9,109 nucleotides of DNA from CAZIWX01 sp964543125 (GTDB taxonomy: Bacteria; Fidelibacterota; UBA8477): NCBI GenBank assembly GCA_964543125.1, contig CAZIWX010000096.1, forward strand, positions 1-9,109. The letters are read 5' to 3'. The notes below the pieces were generated by a model. It saw only the letters and a list, made by a program, of their open reading frames with translations. It was not told the DNA's origin and searched no databases. The position numbers were made by a program, and so were the translations under genes. Below, one piece after another: positions 6,446 through 9,109 of this stretch (position 1 is its first letter; each line of letters begins with the position of its first letter).

Positions 6446-7624
6446 TTACTGCAATGCAATCAGACGGGCATTCGAGAAAATCAGCTCATAGGGATCAGCG
6501 ATGCCGGACGAATGACTTACTGAAAATAACCGGGCCTGTTTTCCGGGTGAAATTGATCCCAACTGCTCGTCAAAACCCAGGGCAACAGCGCCATTGATGG
6601 TGGCCATCTCTAAAATTTCCGGGGGATTGAAGCCGTATTCAGCCAGAGCCGACCGCATTTCCTTACGCAGGTCCAGGTGTTCGGCGAACGTGCCGAGGCA
6701 GAGATTAAAGCCCTTATTTCGCATGATCAGTGCCGGCGCGGTGCCCAACTCCCAAACCCGATCGAAGCGCGGATGCAGACACAGGTGAAAATCCACCGGA
6801 TATTCCTGCAATATTTCCAAATCTTCCTCGGTCACATGGATCATCTGGCTCAAAATGTTGTCGTTTACTGCAAAACCACCATCCAGCAAATACTGTATGG
6901 GGGAAACCCGAGGTGGCCGCCAGCGGTAGTCCATATCGTTTTTCGATAGCAAGTATTGATAAATGGGGCCGTTGCGGTGATGGAGGAAATGATCTTCTTC
7001 CCGGCACACGGCTAGGGGGAGGGCCGTACGGCGTTCCATTTTGGCAATTTCCAGCAACAGTCCCGGCGCCGTCGTAAAAAGAAATTCCCCCGCCAAATGA
7101 TGCCGCGTATGCCGGGTATCAGCCCAGGCTTTAAATTCCTGCCGCCGCTGACGCCACGTATCGTAGACCTGGTACTGGCGAAAGCCGGCTACCGTATGGA
7201 AGATGGCCGAATAGATACCGGAATCTTCCAAATGCCGTCCGATCACGGGATGCCGGGTCCGGATGCCCACCGCAGCCGTTCCCGCTTCCAGAATATTTTT
7301 CAAGGCACTTATTGCCTGACTCTGGTAATCGCTCTCACTTTGAGTGGCGGATCGGTTATATGCGGTATGCAGCCAGGTAATAAAATTGCCTTTTGCTGTT
7401 TCGGTCAGGCGCCCCGTTGAAAAATCCGAATGAAACATGGTATTGACCAGCGCCGGTAATATGACGGAATGCCCTAAATCCCGCACCGAATCCCGGTCAC
7501 CCTGAAATTCCGGTTGTGACCCCAGGCCGCTGACAAGCCCGCCTTTTACGGAAATATATCCGGCTTGGATCGGCGGCCGGGTAACGGGAATTATCCAATC
7601 GGCAAAATAGGTTTTTAGCGGCAT
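6446..7624 (-). CDS. Degenerate amidohydrolase-family protein related to aminofutalosine/MTA deaminases, probably catalytically inactive
   Basis: A 392-residue protein with the amidohydrolase layout: an N-terminal beta segment (DWIIPVTRPPIQAGYISVKG, 9-28), a TIM-barrel, and the typical C-terminal half-sandwich (MATINGAVALGFDEQLGSISPGKQA, 340-364). It looks closest to the SAH/MTA/aminofutalosine deaminase branch, which includes the MqnX step of futalosine menaquinone synthesis. The metal site is largely lost. The expected NxHxH after strand 1 reads NTMFH (61-65), so Met63 replaces the first His. The PHAPYS-like loop reads TTAPGL (184-189). The HxxE segment reads AVCREE (205-210) with Ala205 for His. 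The barrel-end Asp in GTDS reads GTFAE (311-315) with Phe313. His65 and His263 (MIHV) remain. The frame is intact with no internal stop, so this is not simple decay. ATG at 7624 lacks a strong ribosome site. It heads the leftward cluster and diverges from malate dehydrogenase. The fold is confident; loss of activity is inferred from alignment by eye. Confidence 0.8.
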   Translation of the reverse strand: MPLKTYFADWIIPVTRPPIQAGYISVKGGLVSGLGSQPEFQGDRDSVRDLGHSVILPALVNTMFHSDFSTGRLTETAKGNFITWLHTAYNRSATQSESDYQSQAISALKNILEAGTAAVGIRTRHPVIGRHLEDSGIYSAIFHTVAGFRQYQVYDTWRQRRQEFKAWADTRHTRHHLAGEFLFTTAPGLLLEIAKMERRTALPLAVCREEDHFLHHRNGPIYQYLLSKNDMDYRWRPPRVSPIQYLLDGGFAVNDNILSQMIHVTEEDLEILQEYPVDFHLCLHPRFDRVWELGTAPALIMRNKGFNLCLGTFAEHLDLRKEMRSALAEYGFNPPEILEMATINGAVALGFDEQLGSISPGKQARLFSVSHSSGIADPYELIFSNARLIALQ

Positions 7625-7762
7625 ACCGGCAATTTAACCACCCGGTGTCCAAAAGCAAAAATTGTGGTATAAAGAAAAAATATATTCGTCATTGATAAAG
7701 GGGTTTGCTTGATAATTGGCAACTAATGGGTTAAACTGGCATAAAAATTGAAGATCGTAACC

Positions 7763-7777
7763 GGTGCTGCCAGCACC
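7763..7777. promoter_or_regulatory. 15-base palindrome in the malate dehydrogenase leader (possible operator)
   Basis: GGTGCTG (7763-7769) and CAGCACC (7771-7777) are perfect inverted complements around a single base. The centre is 33 bases upstream of the malate dehydrogenase ATG. It could be a binding site for a dimeric regulator or form a short hairpin in the mRNA leader. No regulator is identified. Confidence 0.4.
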
Positions 7778-7792
7778 AAAATTATAAAGCTC

Positions 7793-7797
7793 GGAGG
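7793..7797 (+). promoter_or_regulatory. Ribosome binding site GGAGG of malate dehydrogenase
   Basis: GGAGG lies 5 bases before the ATG at 7803, which fixes the start; this agrees with the position of the dinucleotide-binding motif ten residues into the protein. Confidence 0.75.
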
Positions 7798-7802
7798 ACT
7801 CA

Positions 7803-8738
7803 ATGAGTAGAAAAAAAATTGCCTTGATCGGCGGGGGACAAATCGGCGGAATCCTGGCGCTGATTGCCACTCAGAAAGAACTGGGTGATGTTGTAATACT
7901 TGATATCCCTGATTTTGAAAATCCCGTGAAGGGTAAAGCACTGGATCTCATGGAGCTGAGACCCCATGACGGTTATGATGTAAACATTACCGGAAGCAGC
8001 AACTACGCTGATATCGCCGGCGCCGATGTCATTGTCATCACCGCCGGTGTTCCCCGGAAACCGGGAATGTCCCGCGATGACCTGCTGGATATCAACCTGA
8101 AAATTATTAAAAATGTGGCCGCCAATGTAAAACAACACGCACCCCGGGCATTCGTCATTGTGATATCCAATCCCCTGGATGCCATTGTGTATTCATTTTA
8201 TAAAGTCAGCGGCTTCCCCAAGAATCGCGTAGTGGGGATGGCCGGCGCCCTGGACTCGGGACGCTTTCGGGCCTTTTTGGCCATGGAAACCGGCTATTCC
8301 GTCCAGGATGTCCAGTGTCTGGTATTGGGCGGCCACGGCGACACAATGGTGCCCTTAACCCGCCTGGCTACTATTGGCGGCATCCCGGCAACGGAACTGC
8401 TTGCAACCGATCAACTTAAAACCATCGAAGACCGTACCCGGATGGCGGGTGGCGAAATTGTAAAATTATTGGGTAACGGATCCGCCTTTTTCAGTCCGGC
8501 GCAGTCAGCCATGGAAATGGTGGAAGCCTTCCTCAAGGACAAAAAGCGAATCATCCCCTGTGCAGCCCTGTGTGAAGGTGAATATGGTATCAATAGCCTG
8601 TTCATCGGCGTACCGGCCGTAATTGGCGCGGGTGGTATGGAGAAAATCCTGGAGGTTCAACTTACGGAAGCGGAAAAAGCCGCTTTGGAAGTCACCGTTG
8701 ACCATGTGTCCGGCGTGGTTGCGAAGACGGGATTATAA
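7803..8738 (+). CDS. mdh: Malate dehydrogenase, NAD-dependent, LDH-like type
   Basis: A 311-residue cytoplasmic enzyme of the lactate/malate dehydrogenase superfamily that interconverts malate and oxaloacetate with NAD in the citric acid cycle. The Rossmann motif is GGGQIG (10-15), and Asp34 at the end of the second strand (VVILD) favours NAD over NADP. The substrate loop GVPRKPGMSRDD (82-93) has Arg85 where lactate dehydrogenases have Gln, which specifies malate, plus Arg91. SNP (122-124) is conserved. Asp151 and Arg154 (GALDSGRF) and proton-acceptor His178 in LVLGGHGD (173-180) complete the active site. Length and all key residues are normal for the LDH-like, probably tetrameric, type found in alphaproteobacteria and many FCB bacteria. 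It appears to be a single-gene transcript: a divergent gap lies upstream and a repeat-rich non-coding stretch downstream. Confidence 0.97.
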   Translation: MSRKKIALIGGGQIGGILALIATQKELGDVVILDIPDFENPVKGKALDLMELRPHDGYDVNITGSSNYADIAGADVIVITAGVPRKPGMSRDDLLDINLKIIKNVAANVKQHAPRAFVIVISNPLDAIVYSFYKVSGFPKNRVVGMAGALDSGRFRAFLAMETGYSVQDVQCLVLGGHGDTMVPLTRLATIGGIPATELLATDQLKTIEDRTRMAGGEIVKLLGNGSAFFSPAQSAMEMVEAFLKDKKRIIPCAALCEGEYGINSLFIGVPAVIGAGGMEKILEVQLTEAEKAALEVTVDHVSGVVAKTGL

Positions 8739-8756
8739 AGCCCGCCCAAAAGAGGT

Positions 8757-8818
8757 GGGGTTGATTCGCCTCCTGACAGAATTTAGGGCTTATTCCTCTT
8801 TCTTGAATAGCGAACCCC
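8757..8818. repeat. Imperfect inverted repeat just after malate dehydrogenase
   Basis: GGGG (8757-8760) and TTCGC (8765-8769), separated by a 4-base bulge, are complementary to the continuous GCGAACCCC (8810-8818). AAGCCC (8738-8743) and GGGCTT (8786-8791) form an alternative, mutually crossing pair. There is no downstream T-run, so a terminator role is only possible, not shown. Confidence 0.35.
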
Positions 8819-8821
8819 GAT

Positions 8822-8869
8822 TGACGATTTAAGAAGCCGGAAGGTTTTCTTTATTTTCTTAAATCATCA
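8822..8869. repeat. Inverted repeat with 14-base arms
   Basis: TGACGATTTAAGAA (8822-8835) pairs with TTCTTAAATCATCA (8856-8869) with one mismatch; the inner ten bases are perfect. The 20-base loop contains a pyrimidine-rich run. It lies about 84 bases beyond the malate dehydrogenase stop. Confidence 0.6.
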
Positions 8870-8909
8870 TTCGTTAATCGACCTTCTTTGTTTCCTGAAT
8901 TCAACCTGT

Positions 8910-8955
8910 AACCGATTTCCGGACGCCAGCCGGCGGATGGCGGACTAAATCGGTT
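8910..8955. repeat. Nested inverted repeat, 46 bases
   Basis: AACCGATTT (8910-8918) and AAATCGGTT (8947-8955) are perfect complements. Inside them, CGCCA (8924-8928) pairs with TGGCG (8938-8942), and the apex contains the self-complementary GCCGGC (8929-8934). The result is a two-tier hairpin of the type seen in interspersed extragenic palindromes. Confidence 0.6.
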
Positions 8956-9012
8956 CTCGATTTGCTTTTTGAAGCGGAAACCAATTTGGCCCAATTGAAA
9001 TCCCGGAATAAG

Positions 9013-9090
9013 GGGCTGAAGCCCGGGGCTACGGAGGAAACCCAACCGGGGATTATATGATAGTAGATTTTGTACCATCCCGTAAGGGAT
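9013..9090. repeat. Pair of short palindromes resembling REP-like extragenic repeats
   Basis: The first is GGGCT (9013-9017), a 2-base loop and AGCCC (9020-9024), running into CGGGGCTACGG. The second is ATCCC (9077-9081), loop GTAA and GGGAT (9086-9090), followed by AGGTAGAAA. Both remind me of short palindromes that recur between genes in FCB and related genomes, sometimes alongside IS200-like REP-associated transposases. Copy number cannot be seen in this window, and no transposase is present. The element may continue past the window end. Confidence 0.45.
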
Positions 9091-9109
9091 AGGTAGAAAT
9101 TAGCCCACC

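Larger units (their letters stand above)
7625..7802. promoter_or_regulatory. Divergent intergenic region between the amidohydrolase and malate dehydrogenase genes
   Basis: This 178-base gap must hold promoters for both directions. It contains a strongly AT-rich core (about 7657-7692), unlike the neighbouring coding DNA. For malate dehydrogenase, TTGGCA (7716-7721) and CATAAA (7740-7745) with an 18-base gap are a weak sigma-70-like pair. No convincing pair was found for the leftward gene. Confidence 0.4.
8739..9109. other. Non-coding, repeat-rich stretch at the window end
   Basis: No convincing gene was found in these 371 bases. A leftward frame at 8851-9078 (75 codons) runs through three of the inverted repeats and has low-complexity content, so it is not taken as a gene. 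The stretch consists mainly of consecutive inverted repeats listed separately. Confidence 0.65.

Noticed and set aside
7634..7941. Leftward frames overlapping the divergent promoter region and the mdh start
   Set aside because: They overlap the confident 5' end of mdh and AT-rich regulatory DNA; no family resemblance.
8851..9078. 75-codon leftward frame in the terminal non-coding stretch
   Set aside because: It reads through several inverted repeats, is low in complexity and lacks a ribosome site; probably a spurious frame produced by repeats.
8739..9109. CRISPR array
   Set aside because: The repeats here are inverted and of different sequence, without a regularly spaced direct repeat or cas genes.

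Overview
The window (9,109 bases, GC near one half by eye) looks like chromosomal DNA of a Gram-negative bacterium, most likely in the Fibrobacteres-Chlorobi-Bacteroidetes (FCB) superphylum or a neighbouring candidate phylum such as Marinimicrobia, Calditrichota or KSB1. The reasons are a TonB-dependent receptor with an N-terminal carboxypeptidase-regulatory-like domain, a Bacteroidota-style SGNH hydrolase lipoprotein with a GNSL motif, a YgjV-type protein with a long soluble tail, and an amidohydrolase whose N-terminus resembles aminofutalosine deaminases of Bacteroidota. This placement rests on remembered family resemblance, not on a search.

Layout. Bases 2-2303 hold three rightward genes: the 3' part of an LD-carboxypeptidase (peptidase family S66), a small membrane protein with a YgjV-like N-terminus, and a YheT-type alpha/beta hydrolase. 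The last two are only 11 bases apart. A convergent gap (2304-2444) separates them from a leftward cluster read from 7624 to 2445: a degenerate amidohydrolase, an SGNH/GDSL-type hydrolase with a lipoprotein-like N-terminus, a 162-residue envelope protein of unknown function, and a TonB-dependent outer-membrane receptor. The last three are tightly packed, with gaps of 10 bases and then a TGATG stop/start overlap. A 178-base divergent region (7625-7802) separates this cluster from a rightward malate dehydrogenase gene (7803-8738). The final 371 bases carry no convincing gene but hold a series of inverted repeats.

How the genes may work together. The SGNH hydrolase, small envelope protein and TonB receptor look like one translationally linked envelope module: a surface or periplasmic esterase releasing or trimming a ligand, an accessory protein, and an energised outer-membrane importer. 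The substrate cannot be read from the sequence. The amidohydrolase heading the cluster keeps the overall family scaffold but has lost most metal-binding residues, so it is probably not a hydrolase now. This is the most unusual item here. The malate dehydrogenase and the rightward genes look like ordinary housekeeping. No tRNA, rRNA, CRISPR array, insertion sequence or phage gene was seen.
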